Notes: generated by a model not told the origin, from the sequence alone. Counted from the stretch's first letter, positions 1 to 8,115 are shown. The stretch: DNA of 64,000 nt from BOG-932 sp965276835 (GCA_965276835.1 OZ255631.1:2542001-2606000); one strand, 5' to 3'. Program-made: numbers and translations.

Positions 1-267
1 CCGCCCCATCTGCATGGTTTCCGCACCATTCTGGCGACCGAGCCGGAACACCGGTTTCTTAACTATTGGTGGCCGCCCGGGCATACTCTGGGCTGGGAGC
101 ATGCGCATACTCACCTTATCGCGTCGTTTCTGAGCGATATCGTCAACGAAGAGACGACCGTTCCCACGATCGCCGACGGTGTTGCCTGCCAGCGTGTCTT
201 GCATGCGGTGGAGCAATCCGCCGCGGAGAGACGCTGGGTGGATATTGGGGCAGAGGGGCAATCGTGA
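1..267 (+). CDS. Gfo/Idh/MocA-family dehydrogenase, C-terminal end (partial)
   Basis: Reading frame 1 is open from the window edge to TGA at 265-267 (88 residues). It ends in a Trp/His-rich stretch (YWWPPGHTLGWEHAHTH) followed by an amphipathic helix and a short beta end, as in the C-terminal domain of NAD(P)-dependent Gfo/Idh/MocA sugar or inositol dehydrogenases. The Rossmann domain lies outside the window. Its stop overlaps the GTG start of the sugar isomerase gene, so the two are translationally coupled and probably act on the same polyol or sugar. The family is likely; the substrate is unknown. Confidence 0.65.
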   Translation, partial: PPHLHGFRTILATEPEHRFLNYWWPPGHTLGWEHAHTHLIASFLSDIVNEETTVPTIADGVACQRVLHAVEQSAAERRWVDIGAEGQS

Positions 268-1325
268 GGACACTGAAGGGACCGGGCCTGTTTCTTGCCC
301 AATTCGCCGGCGACACAGCGCCATTCGACACGCTGAGCAGCATTACGGCCTGGGCCGCTGGACTGGGCTTCACCGCCGTCCAGATCCCCTCAGGCGAGGC
401 CCGGCTGTTCGACCTCGCGCGCGCCGCCGACAGCCAGGATTATTGCGATGAGGTAAAAGGCACGCTGGCTGAGCGTGGGCTGGTCGTCAGCGAACTATCC
501 TCACACCTGCAGGGCCAGCTGGTCGCAGTTCATCCCACCTATGACAGGGCGTTCGATGCCTTCGCCCCGAAGGCGTTGCGCGGCGACCCGCGGGCGCGGC
601 AGGCCTGGGCCGTCGACCAGGTAATCCTGACCGCCAAGGCAAGCCGGCGCCTGGGGCTCAACGCCCAGGCCTGTTTTTCCGGCGCGCTGCTATGGCCGTT
701 CCTCTATCCCTGGCCGCAACGAACCCCCGGTTTGGTTGAGGAAGCCTTCGCCGAGCTGGGCCGGCGCTGGCGGCCGATCCTGGACGCCTGCGACGCGCAG
801 GGTGTCGATCTTTGCTTCGAGCTGCATCCAGGTGAAGACCTGCATGACGGGATAAGTTTTGAACGCTTTCTGGATTCCGTCGATCAGCATCCCAGGGCGC
901 ATATCCTTTACGATCCCAGCCATATGGTCTTGCAGCACCTCGATTACCTGTCCTTCATCGATCACTATCACGACCGAATTCGCATGTTCCATGTGAAGGA
1001 CGCGGAGTTTCGCATGAACGGGAAATCCGGCGCCTATGGCGGCTATCAGGATTGGATTGACCGGCCGGGCCGCTTCCGGTCGCTCGGCGACGGGCAGATC
1101 GATTTCAAGGCGGTGTTCTCAAAACTGGCGCAATACGACTTCCCCGGTTGGGCGGTGCTGGAATGGGAATGCGTCCTCAAGGACGGGCAGGTCGGCGCGG
1201 CGGAAGGGGCCAAGTTTATCCGCGATCACATCATCCCTGTCACCGGGCGCGCGTTCGACGATTTTGCCGGAAGCGCCGGAAGCATGAGCGACGTTCGATG
1301 TGACCTGGGGTTGGAACCGGCGTGA
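264..1325 (+). CDS. sugar phosphate isomerase/epimerase (AP-endonuclease-2-like TIM barrel)
   Basis: 353 residues from the GTG at 264, which overlaps the stop of the dehydrogenase; the frame is open further upstream, but that part lies inside the dehydrogenase gene. The protein has the metal-site pattern of xylose-isomerase-like TIM barrels: FELHPGED near residue 190, a YDPSH segment, FHVKDAEF, and a late LEWE glutamate, which would bind a divalent cation. Family members isomerise or epimerise keto-sugars or inositol derivatives in the cytosol. It sits between a Gfo/Idh/MocA dehydrogenase and a LacI regulator, the usual make-up of a catabolic operon. The exact substrate cannot be read from sequence. 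Confidence 0.85.
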   Translation: MRTLKGPGLFLAQFAGDTAPFDTLSSITAWAAGLGFTAVQIPSGEARLFDLARAADSQDYCDEVKGTLAERGLVVSELSSHLQGQLVAVHPTYDRAFDAFAPKALRGDPRARQAWAVDQVILTAKASRRLGLNAQACFSGALLWPFLYPWPQRTPGLVEEAFAELGRRWRPILDACDAQGVDLCFELHPGEDLHDGISFERFLDSVDQHPRAHILYDPSHMVLQHLDYLSFIDHYHDRIRMFHVKDAEFRMNGKSGAYGGYQDWIDRPGRFRSLGDGQIDFKAVFSKLAQYDFPGWAVLEWECVLKDGQVGAAEGAKFIRDHIIPVTGRAFDDFAGSAGSMSDVRCDLGLEPA

Positions 1326-2374
1326 TCAGACGCGGGGCAGATCCTTCGAAAAAGAGCCCGGCCACGTTGCGCGACGTCGCGAAGCTCGCCGGGGTCTCGA
1401 CCTCGACGGTCTCGCGCACGTTGGAGCGGCCGGAAGCGGTAGCGGAAGAGACCCAGCGGCGTGTCATGGAGGCGGTCGCCGCCTGCGGCTATACGCCCAA
1501 CATATCGGCACGCAACCTGCGCAAGATGGAAACCCGGTTGATTACCGTGATGCTGCCGGATGTCACAAACCCATTCTTCAATGAGATCGTGCGCGGCGTC
1601 GAGCAAGTAGCGCGCGAACACGGCTATTCGGTCCTGCTGGCCGATACGGAAAACTTGCCGGGGCAGGAAACCGCCTATGGCAACCTGCTGGCGGCGCGGC
1701 AGACCGATGGACTGATTCTGCTGAACGGTCGCATTCCCAACGGGCTGCTGCCGAGCGACGCGACATCGGGAAAAACGCCGCCGATCGTCGTCGCCTGCGA
1801 ATATGTGGCGAATCTCGACCTGCCGACCGTTCAGATCGACAATATCAAGGCGGCGCGGGAGGCCACCGAACACCTGCTCGGCCTGGGGCATAAGCGCATC
1901 GGATTTATCACCGGCCCGCTGTGGAGCGTGCTGAGCCGCGACCGGTTGCACGGCTACCGCGATGCGCTCCTGGATGCCGCGTTGGACTATGACGACGCCC
2001 TGGTCGTCGCCGGGAATTTCTCGATTGTCTCTGGCCTGTCGGCGGCACGGCAGTTGCTCGCAGTGTCCAATCCGCCGACCGCGATTTTCGCCTCGAACGA
2101 CGAAATGGCCATCGGGACGATACGCGCCGCGCGCGACCAGGGGTTGCACGTGCCCAATGATCTCTCGGTCATGGGCTTCGACGACATCCGCTTCGCTGCC
2201 TTCATGGACCCGCCGCTCACAACCGTATCTCAGCCTGGGGGCGATATCGGCCGCAACGCGATGACCCTTCTACTCAAGATCATCAGTTCCAACCCGATCG
2301 AGCGCCGTCGCATTTTTTTGCCGACCCATCTCGAGCTACGCAGTTCTACCGCCCGCCTCAAGACCGCCGGTTGA
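1322..2374 (+). CDS. LacI-family transcriptional regulator
   Basis: 350 residues from a GTG that overlaps the preceding stop by 4 nt. An N-terminal helix-turn-helix (LRDVAKLAGVSTSTVSRTL, residues about 17-35) is followed by the hinge helix (YTPNISARNLR) and a periplasmic-binding-protein-like effector domain with the typical VMLPDVTNPFF and FASNDEMAIG motifs. As the last gene of the sugar operon it probably controls that operon in response to its substrate or a phosphorylated intermediate. No operator is visible here because the operon promoter lies upstream of the window. Confidence 0.93.
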   Translation: MIRRGADPSKKSPATLRDVAKLAGVSTSTVSRTLERPEAVAEETQRRVMEAVAACGYTPNISARNLRKMETRLITVMLPDVTNPFFNEIVRGVEQVAREHGYSVLLADTENLPGQETAYGNLLAARQTDGLILLNGRIPNGLLPSDATSGKTPPIVVACEYVANLDLPTVQIDNIKAAREATEHLLGLGHKRIGFITGPLWSVLSRDRLHGYRDALLDAALDYDDALVVAGNFSIVSGLSAARQLLAVSNPPTAIFASNDEMAIGTIRAARDQGLHVPNDLSVMGFDDIRFAAFMDPPLTTVSQPGGDIGRNAMTLLLKIISSNPIERRRIFLPTHLELRSSTARLKTAG

Positions 2375-2449
2375 CGACGTGGGGAATATGAGCAGACGAG
2401 CTGCTTGCGTTGGCCTAAACTACTGAAAGTGTGGATTTTTGAGCTTCAC

Positions 2450-2525
2450 TGGCGTCCCCAGGGGGATTCGAACCCCCGTTACCGCCGTGAGAGGGCGATG
2501 TCCTGGGCCTCTAGACGATGGGGAC
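2450..2525 (-). tRNA. tRNA-Glu (anticodon CTC)
   Basis: Read on the minus strand this 76-nt sequence folds into a full cloverleaf: acceptor GTCCCC pairing with GGGGAC, anticodon loop CTCTCAC (anticodon CTC), T-loop GTTCGAATCC, and an encoded 3' GCCA. The sequence is close to the well-known bacterial tRNA-Glu. A good sigma-70 promoter lies just upstream on the same strand. Confidence 0.97.
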
Positions 2526-2833
2526 TAGGGCCGGCAAGGCGGCTGATATAGTCCCCAGCGCCAGGATTTGCAACGCCCCAGCAAGACATCCGGTTTCTGT
2601 TCGGGTCCACTGCTTTGGTTCGGAGCCCACGCGTTCAGGGGGCTCGGCCAGACCGACGATGCCGAAAACATCATCGGCGCGATCATCGCCATGAATCTCG
2701 AGAAATTGTTTGTCGCGGCGCCGTTTCGCTCCGGCGATGTTATCCGGTCGAAAAATTCGGTCGGAAGGCGAGATCCGTAGCCGCCCGAGATAGCCACTAA
2801 GTTTAATCCCGAATGCGAATGCGACGGCGCCGT
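2526..2833. other. 308-bp gap between tRNA-Glu and the COQ9-like gene
   Basis: Apart from the tRNA promoter I see no supported gene. Short open frames exist on both strands but lack a ribosome binding site and recognisable protein features. The segment ends at the stop codon of the COQ9-like gene, so much of it is probably its 3' untranslated region. Confidence 0.5.
2545..2573 (-). promoter_or_regulatory. probable sigma-70 promoter of tRNA-Glu
   Basis: On the minus strand TTGCAA (2568-2573) and TATATC (2545-2550) are separated by exactly 17 bp and lie about 19 nt before the first base of the tRNA. The same geometry is seen before the tRNA-Lys gene in this window. Confidence 0.6.
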
Positions 2834-3478
2834 TCAAGGACTGGCGCGAAAGCGGCGCAGCAGGGCGGCGGGATCGAACCGTTCCAATGCGGCGCGTGCC
2901 TTGCCGATCCGGCCGCCGACGGCCAGCACACCCTGTATCCGCCGGTCCAGAAAGGCCGAGGTCGACTGGTTGCCCTCGCTGGAATCCTGCAACCAGTAAA
3001 GCGTGGTCGACAGCACCACGCCGGCCAGCAATCCGCGCTTGGTATAGAAATTGAAATCGGTCGAAACGTCGCCGGCCGCGCGCCAGATCGTGTCGCATGT
3101 GTTGTAGGCAAGGCGACCGGCGAGTGCTGCCCGGCGCGGACTGGCGAGCCACGCCGTTGCCTTGCGCGCCGCCTCGCGCCAGCGGCCCATCGCCTCCAGC
3201 CGCGCCCATACACCCATGGCGACCCGCTCGTGGGTTCTCAGATGCGCGATATCGCCTGCATTCATGGCCTTGACCGCCTTGCGGTCCGCCCAACCCGACC
3301 AATGCGCCACCGCATCGACGACACCGTCAGGGAAGGCGTGCAGGAGGTCCTGCTTGCCCAGGCCGGCATCGGCGGCGCCCGCATTCAGCGCCGTCAGCGA
3401 CCAGCCGTCGAACGCGACATGCGGCAGGGTGGCGAGCAGGATCGTGTCCTTCAGGCGCAAAAGCGATTGATCGCTCAT
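2834..3478 (-). CDS. COQ9-family protein (lipid-binding ubiquinone biosynthesis factor)
   Basis: 214 residues. The N-terminal half resembles a degenerate TetR-like helical bundle, and the segment with TDFNFYTKRGLLAGVVLSTTLYW is the conserved part of the COQ9 family, where an amphipathic helix binds lipid and supports COQ7-type hydroxylation in ubiquinone synthesis. The family has been called 'rpsU-divergently transcribed protein', and rpsU is indeed divergent here with only def in between. Its ATG overlaps the stop of def by 4 nt (ATGA). Family assignment is strong; a role in ubiquinone synthesis is inferred from the mitochondrial homologue. Confidence 0.88.
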   Translation of the reverse strand: MSDQSLLRLKDTILLATLPHVAFDGWSLTALNAGAADAGLGKQDLLHAFPDGVVDAVAHWSGWADRKAVKAMNAGDIAHLRTHERVAMGVWARLEAMGRWREAARKATAWLASPRRAALAGRLAYNTCDTIWRAAGDVSTDFNFYTKRGLLAGVVLSTTLYWLQDSSEGNQSTSAFLDRRIQGVLAVGGRIGKARAALERFDPAALLRRFRASP

Positions 3479-4026
3479 CGAGCGGCATCCGCCTCGCGTA
3501 CCGCCGCTTCCTCAGCCGCGGCCCGGATTTCCGGGCCATAGCCCAGGCTGGCAAAGCTGCGCATACGGTCGAGATAGAGGATGCCGTCCAAATGGTCGGC
3601 CTCATGCTGGAGGATGCGGGCTTGGAAGCCCTCATACTCGCCTTCGGCTTGTGTGCCGTCGGGCAACCAGGCGCGATAACCGATTCGCGCATGACGCGGC
3701 ACGACACCGCGAAGCTCCGGCACCGACAGGCAGCCTTCCCAACCAAGCTCGGTTTCGCTACCGATCGGCTCCAGCTCCGGATTGATCAGCGCGATCATGC
3801 GCGGCGGCTGATCGGCCTCGTTGCGGTCGGCGATCAGGCGCATGACGACCAGACGCAAGGATTGGCCGATTTGCGGGGCCGCCAGCCCGACGCCGTGCTC
3901 AGCCAGCATGGTTTCCATCATCGATTCAGCCAGCGCGCCGATGGCCGGATCGGTAGGATCGGCTACAGCGGCAGCAATACGGCGCAGAACGGGATCGCCC
4001 ATCCGCTTGACCGGTAACAGAGACAT
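3475..4026 (-). CDS. def: peptide deformylase
   Basis: 183 residues. It removes the N-formyl group from nascent proteins in the cytosol. All three family motifs are present: GVGLAAPQIG (residues 45-54), EGCLS with the metal cysteine C99, and HEADH (141-145) supplying two metal histidines and the catalytic glutamate. I chose the ATG at 4026, giving MSLLPVKRMGDPVLR, the normal N-terminus; an upstream in-frame ATG would add 24 residues that do not look like the family. It is transcribed divergently from rpsU and overlaps the COQ9-like gene. Confidence 0.95.
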   Translation of the reverse strand: MSLLPVKRMGDPVLRRIAAAVADPTDPAIGALAESMMETMLAEHGVGLAAPQIGQSLRLVVMRLIADRNEADQPPRMIALINPELEPIGSETELGWEGCLSVPELRGVVPRHARIGYRAWLPDGTQAEGEYEGFQARILQHEADHLDGILYLDRMRSFASLGYGPEIRAAAEEAAVREADAAR

Positions 4027-4073
4027 TCCGCAGGCCCTTTCAAAATAAGACTTGTAGTGGTAGAAGGCGCATC

Positions 4074-4100
4074 CAATTTGCAGATGGTCAATTTGCAAAT
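4074..4100. repeat. direct repeat CAATTTGCA in the def/rpsU promoter region
   Basis: The 9-mer CAATTTGCA occurs at 4074-4082 and 4089-4097 (15-bp period). The second copy lies in the palindrome ATTTGCAAAT (4091-4100). It sits between the divergent def and rpsU genes and could be a regulator site or a relic of duplicated promoter sequence; no regulator is identified. Confidence 0.35.
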
Positions 4101-4168
4101 CGTCAACACCGGCTGTGCGTTCAACCCCTCATATCGAGGAGACGCAACCCTAAACGGGAGTAGGATCC

Positions 4169-4375
4169 ATCGTCCACGTTCTGGTCCGCGACAACAATGT
4201 CGATCAAGCTTTGCGCGCACTCAAGAAGAAGATGCAGCGTGAAGGTATTTTCCGCGAAATGAAGCTGCGTCGCAGCTATGAGAAGCCGTCGGAAAAGCGC
4301 GCCCGCGAGCAGGCCGAAGCCGTTCGCCGCGCCCGTAAGCTTCTGCGCAAGCGGATGGATCGCGAAGGCTTCTGA
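4169..4375 (+). CDS. rpsU: 30S ribosomal protein S21 with no canonical start codon
   Basis: The frame encodes VLVRDNNVDQALRALKKKM and ends ARKLLRKRMDREGF, an unmistakable S21 that helps the small subunit select mRNA. There is no ATG, GTG or TTG between the in-frame TAA at 4151-4153 and the conserved body. The best start is ATC at 4169, giving about 68 residues, with the purine-rich GGGAGTAGG at 4156-4164 as a ribosome binding site 4 nt upstream. It may thus use a rare ATC start like that of infC, or carry a sequencing error in a GTG (GTC at 4172). A hairpin terminator follows. Confidence 0.85.
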   Translation: MVHVLVRDNNVDQALRALKKKMQREGIFREMKLRRSYEKPSEKRAREQAEAVRRARKLLRKRMDREGF

Positions 4376-4418
4376 GTCTTTCGCGGCCCTCTATCGGCCC
4401 TTCGATTTCTATTGTTGG

Positions 4419-4443
4419 AAGCTCCGCCCTTGGCGGAGCTTTT
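4419..4443 (+). terminator. rho-independent terminator of rpsU
   Basis: A perfect 10-bp stem, AAGCTCCGCC and GGCGGAGCTT around a CTT loop, is followed by a short T run. It lies 44 nt after the rpsU stop. Confidence 0.8.
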
Positions 4444-4470
4444 GGCATTTGTGGACGCCAACAACACCGC

Positions 4471-4501
4471 TTGACCTTCCAATAATGGGAAGGTCTAGAC
4501 T
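4471..4501 (+). promoter_or_regulatory. CueR/MerR-type promoter-operator
   Basis: TTGACC (4471-4476) and TAGACT (4496-4501) are separated by 19 bp, the over-long spacer that MerR-family activators require. The spacer is filled by the perfect dyad ACCTTCC-N7-GGAAGGT (4474-4494), almost identical to the copper operators of CueR-regulated genes. It lies directly before the MerR gene, so the gene controls itself and the permease after it. Confidence 0.85.
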
Positions 4502-4528
4502 GCCCTGACCATTGGAGGTCACGGCACC

Positions 4529-4942
4529 ATGCAGACGGCATTGAATATCGGCGGCGCGGCCAGACGGTCCGGCGTTTCCGCCAAGATGATCCGCTATTAC
4601 GAGTCGATCGGTCTCGTTACGCCGGCGGATCGTACCGCCAACAATTACCGCACTTATGACGACCGCGCGGTTACCCGCCTGCGCTTTATCCAGCGCGCCC
4701 GCACGCTCGGCTTTTCGATGGATGACATTCAACGCCTGATGGGGCTGTGGGTGGATCGTGATCGATCGAGCGCCGAGGTGAAGGCCTTGGCGCTCGATCA
4801 TATCGCAGAGCTTGAAACACGGATCGCCGCGTTGCGCCGGATGCAGGGGGCGCTGGCTCAGCTCGCCGAACGCTGCCACGGCGACGATCACCCGGATTGC
4901 CCGATCATCGACGACCTGGCCGGCGAAGGAGACGCGGCATGA
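4529..4942 (+). CDS. cueR: MerR-family metal-responsive regulator, CueR-like
   Basis: 137 residues. A winged HTH (residues about 5-40, with KMIRYYESIGL) is followed by a dimerisation helix and a C-terminal metal loop CHGDDHPDCPII. The two cysteines C116 and C124 are 8 residues apart, exactly as C112/C120 of E. coli CueR, and serines near position 80 match the monovalent-metal signature. Together with the CueR-type operator this points to Cu(I), Ag(I) or Au(I) sensing. Its stop overlaps the start of the downstream permease (ATGA), so that permease is probably the metal-induced output. Confidence 0.85.
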   Translation: MQTALNIGGAARRSGVSAKMIRYYESIGLVTPADRTANNYRTYDDRAVTRLRFIQRARTLGFSMDDIQRLMGLWVDRDRSSAEVKALALDHIAELETRIAALRRMQGALAQLAERCHGDDHPDCPIIDDLAGEGDAA

Positions 4943-6087
4943 ACTTCATCCACGAGATCGGCCAAGCGTTGCTGATGGCAGGCGGTATGTTCTGGAAAGT
5001 CGGGTGGAGTCTTGTGCTGGGCTTTGCCATCTCCGCTGCGCTTCAGGTCGCCGTGTCGAAAGACAGTATGCAGCGTGTCCTTGGCCGCGCGGGCTTTAAA
5101 CAAATCGCGCTGGCGACGTTGTTCGGCGCTGCCAGCTCCAGCTGTTCCTATGCGTCGGCATCGGTCAGCCGGACCCTTTTCAAAAAAGGCGCAGCTCTGA
5201 CCAATGTTCTCGCTTTCTTATTTTCCTCGACCAATCTGGTCATCGAACTCGGCATCGTTATCTATCTGCTGATGGGGTGGCAGTTTACCGCCGCCGAATG
5301 GCTGGGCGGTATCGTGCTCGTGGCGATCATGTCGGCTTTGATCTCCCTCACCTACCCCAAACGCCTGGTGGAACAGGCGCGGCATCATACAGAACAGACA
5401 GGCGGCGGGCACGATCACGGGGCGATGGCGCCCGCCGGCACCACTGTATTGCAGAGGCTGACCGGCCGTGAAGGACGCATCCAAGTTGCCCAAAACTTCA
5501 TGATGGATTGGGGCATGTTGTGGAAGGATCTGGCGGCAGGCTTCCTGATCGCGGGCGCACTGTCTGTCTTCGTGCCCAACGGCTTCTGGCAGACGCTGTT
5601 CGTCGGCGATGCACCGGCGGCGATCAAGGTGCCGGCGGACGCGCTGATCGGGCCGCTGGTCGCGGTCATCACCTTTGTCTGCTCAATCGGCAACGTGCCG
5701 ATGGCGGCAATATTGTGGGGATCGGGCGTCGGCTTCGGTGGGGTGCTGGCATTCCTTTATGCCGATCTGCTGGTGCTGCCGCTGCTGGACGTCTATCGCC
5801 GCTATTACGGGTGGAAAATGGCCGCCTATATCGCTGCCGTGTTCTACGCGACGATGGTGCTGGCCGCGATTTTGATGGATCTGGTGTTCAACGCCGCCGG
5901 CTGGGTGCCGACGCGCAACCGGAATATTCGGGGCGAGATGATGGATTTCAGCCTGGACTACACTTTCTGGCTAAACCTTGGCTTTGGGGCGCTGGCGCTA
6001 TTCTTGTTCTGGACGGCCCGGCGCAATCCGATGACGCATGGGCATGCATGCGAGCATCATGGACATGCGCATCGGCATGGGCAGTAG
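4939..6087 (+). CDS. permease of the ArsP/DUF318 (COG0701) family with His-rich tail
   Basis: 382 residues from the ATG overlapping the cueR stop. About eight to ten membrane segments form two homologous halves. Each half carries the conserved cysteine loop of this family: SSSCSYAS (66-73) and CSIGNVP (248-254). Members include ArsP, which exports methylated trivalent arsenicals, and uncharacterised metal permeases. A His-rich loop near residue 155 (GGGHDHG) and a tail at 370-382 alternating His and Gly suggest transition-metal binding. Control by a CueR-like regulator suggests copper or silver handling; direction and substrate are unproven. Confidence 0.8.
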   Translation: MNFIHEIGQALLMAGGMFWKVGWSLVLGFAISAALQVAVSKDSMQRVLGRAGFKQIALATLFGAASSSCSYASASVSRTLFKKGAALTNVLAFLFSSTNLVIELGIVIYLLMGWQFTAAEWLGGIVLVAIMSALISLTYPKRLVEQARHHTEQTGGGHDHGAMAPAGTTVLQRLTGREGRIQVAQNFMMDWGMLWKDLAAGFLIAGALSVFVPNGFWQTLFVGDAPAAIKVPADALIGPLVAVITFVCSIGNVPMAAILWGSGVGFGGVLAFLYADLLVLPLLDVYRRYYGWKMAAYIAAVFYATMVLAAILMDLVFNAAGWVPTRNRNIRGEMMDFSLDYTFWLNLGFGALALFLFWTARRNPMTHGHACEHHGHAHRHGQ

Positions 6088-6088
6088 G

Positions 6089-6598
6089 CTAGGCGAGTTC
6101 CCGCGCATAGGCTGCATAGATCTCGGCACTGAACGCAACAAACGTGACGCGGGCAATTCCGGTGGAAGGCAGGACCGTCCGCGTTTCACCCGCAGCGATC
6201 TCGGTCGCGAGGCCGATGGGATAACCGTAAATCCCACAGCTGATCGCCGGGAAGGCGATTGTCTTCAGACCATATTGCTCGGCCAGTTCCAGGCTGCGGC
6301 GGTAACAGCTGCGCAACAGGTCCGGCTCGCCGTTCGCGCCGCCGCGCCAGATCGGACCGACCGTGTGGATGACATGACGAGCCCTCAGCCGATAACCCTT
6401 GGTGATCTTCGCATCGCCGGTTTTGCAGCCGCCTAGCAAGCGGCATTCGGACATCAGGTCAGGCCCGGCCGCGCGATGGATCGCGCCGTCGACGCCCCCA
6501 CCGCCCAGCAGCGAACTGTTCGCCGCGTTGACGATCGCATCGCCGTCGAAGGCGGTGATATCACCCTGGATAAGGGCGAGCCTGGAATCCGCCCGCAT
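6089..6598 (-). CDS. macro-domain O-acetyl-ADP-ribose deacetylase
   Basis: 169 residues forming a single macro domain: GDIT near residue 12, VNAANSSLLGGGGVDGAIH at 23-41 (the ADP-ribose and catalytic loop), and the phosphate loop AISCGIYGYP. These motifs match the YmdB/TARG1-like hydrolases that deacetylate O-acetyl-ADP-ribose or remove ADP-ribose from proteins. I chose the ATG at 6598; a TTG at 6613 would overlap the end of the kinase gene upstream. It ends one base after the convergent permease gene. Confidence 0.92.
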   Translation of the reverse strand: MRADSRLALIQGDITAFDGDAIVNAANSSLLGGGGVDGAIHRAAGPDLMSECRLLGGCKTGDAKITKGYRLRARHVIHTVGPIWRGGANGEPDLLRSCYRRSLELAEQYGLKTIAFPAISCGIYGYPIGLATEIAAGETRTVLPSTGIARVTFVAFSAEIYAAYARELA

Positions 6599-6602
6599 CC
6601 GA

Positions 6603-7037
6603 CTAACCGCCAAAGGCAGCCGAGATATGGGGGACGAAGATCACCAAGCCGATAATCGCCGCTGTAATCGCCGAGATCAGGACCGCACCGGCCGCCACGT
6701 CCTTCGTGTCTTTGGCGAAGGGGTGATACTCAGGTGAAGTCAGATCGACATCGACCTCGATCGCCGTATTGAAGGCCTCGGCGGTCATGACCAGGCCGGC
6801 CGCAAGAACCACGAAGAGCCATTCGACCCGCGTTATGCCGAAATAGAAACCGAGGGCGACTGCGCCTAGCAGAACGGCGGCATGAAGCCAAGCATTGTGG
6901 GTGGTCCGCATGAACACCCAAATCCCGCGCCCGGCATGGGTGAAGCTTTTCGCACGCTTAACCACCGAAAATGCGCGTTTTTCCAGCGACGGATCACGCG
7001 CGACAGGAGCAGCCGGGGTCGTTTCGGATGCGGTCAT
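6603..7037 (-). CDS. dgkA: diacylglycerol/undecaprenol kinase (DgkA family)
   Basis: 144 residues with three predicted membrane helices. The family signature EAFNTAIEVDVD begins at E87 and is followed by AKDTKDVAAGAVL, the second conserved block containing the metal-binding acidic residues. DgkA enzymes phosphorylate diacylglycerol or undecaprenol at the inner membrane using ATP. An N-terminal cytosolic extension of about 35 residues precedes the core. The start at 7037 begins MTASETTPAAP. It lies 4 nt after the dioxygenase gene, probably in one operon with it and the macro-domain gene. Confidence 0.88.
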   Translation of the reverse strand: MTASETTPAAPVARDPSLEKRAFSVVKRAKSFTHAGRGIWVFMRTTHNAWLHAAVLLGAVALGFYFGITRVEWLFVVLAAGLVMTAEAFNTAIEVDVDLTSPEYHPFAKDTKDVAAGAVLISAITAAIIGLVIFVPHISAAFGG

Positions 7038-7041
7038 GCCT

Positions 7042-8115
7042 TCATGATAGCAGGCGCGGAACCGAGGCGACACCGACACTGAAATTACCCTTGTCGTCGA
7101 CAGCATTCGGGTCGCGGTGCTTGTGGCGCACCTGCACCACGTTTTTGCCGAAGCCTGGAATGCGCGGCCGGTCGCCGGTGCGGCTGAGCCAGAGACGCAA
7201 CAGATGGCGCCGGCGTTGCGGCTCGGGATAGTCCCAGAATTGGGTGCGCGAATGCAGGGCAGCCCAATTGGACAGCCACTGGATGTCGCCCGGCCGAAAA
7301 TCCATCTCAATCGCCATGCCCGGTTCGACCGCGATCTCGTCGAACAGCTTCAACACTTCGACCTGCTCGGGGCGTAATTCCGGCACGCCCGGATATCTTT
7401 GAGCGGTGAAGATATAAAGCGCACCAGCATACATGCTGAACACGCCGTTGGTGATGTTCACGATCGGCGAGACATAGGTGTTCGATGGCGAGTTATGGTC
7501 CTGACGGCGCCAATCCCAATGGTACGGCTCGAACAACAGCGGCGCGAGGTCGGGCCGGCGGCGCAATATCTCGTTATAGATTTCCGCGCCGGAGACCAAG
7601 CACGACGCGCCACCGCGCTTAGCGGGTTTGAGACACATCAGCGCCACGATATCCGAACTGTCGGAGTGATAGACTAGCTGGTCGCGCACCTTGGACGACA
7701 AAGCCGTCGGGTCGTCCATCGTCTTGTCCGACGTCGCGTAGACATGGTCCAGCACATCGCCCATTTCGTTCTGGCGGATCGGGTCGCCCATGTGAAGGCC
7801 CAATATGTAGTAGATCGCCGCCGACAGCGCGTCGGAATACAGATGCGTACGCAGGCCGCGGACCAAGTTGAAGCCGCGCCCAACATCGACGTCGTGGCCC
7901 CACTGCTTGATCGCACCCTTGCATTCGACCAACGGGTAATCCTCAGCCTGCACAAAACGCAGGTCTGGGTCTTCCTCGACAAAACGCGAGCCCAGCGCCT
8001 CCAGCTCCTCGATCTGGGCCTTGCTCAGCATATAAACCCAGTCCTGGGTCTTGCTGAGTTCGTCACCCCGCCAGGCGGCGGATGTGGTTACTGGCTTAAG
8101 TTGAAGGTCGAGCAT
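7042..8115 (-). CDS. TauD/TfdA-family Fe(II)/2-oxoglutarate dioxygenase
   Basis: 357 residues. The iron triad is visible as H150-x-D152 (VYHSDSSD) and a distal H288 (WAALHSRTQF), with a following arginine-rich stretch (RRRHLLRLWL) that would hold 2-oxoglutarate. The family hydroxylates taurine, 2,4-D, gamma-butyrobetaine and many other substrates in the cytosol. No sulfonate-uptake or carnitine genes lie nearby, so the substrate is open. The ATG at 8115 gives a normal start; dgkA follows after 4 nt. Confidence 0.85.
   Translation of the reverse strand: MLDLQLKPVTTSAAWRGDELSKTQDWVYMLSKAQIEELEALGSRFVEEDPDLRFVQAEDYPLVECKGAIKQWGHDVDVGRGFNLVRGLRTHLYSDALSAAIYYILGLHMGDPIRQNEMGDVLDHVYATSDKTMDDPTALSSKVRDQLVYHSDSSDIVALMCLKPAKRGGASCLVSGAEIYNEILRRRPDLAPLLFEPYHWDWRRQDHNSPSNTYVSPIVNITNGVFSMYAGALYIFTAQRYPGVPELRPEQVEVLKLFDEIAVEPGMAIEMDFRPGDIQWLSNWAALHSRTQFWDYPEPQRRRHLLRLWLSRTGDRPRIPGFGKNVVQVRHKHRDPNAVDDKGNFSVGVASVPRLLS

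Noticed and set aside
2511..3302. 263-residue frame overlapping tRNA-Glu and the COQ9-like gene
   Set aside because: It would run into a tRNA gene and lies out of frame with the well-supported COQ9-like gene.
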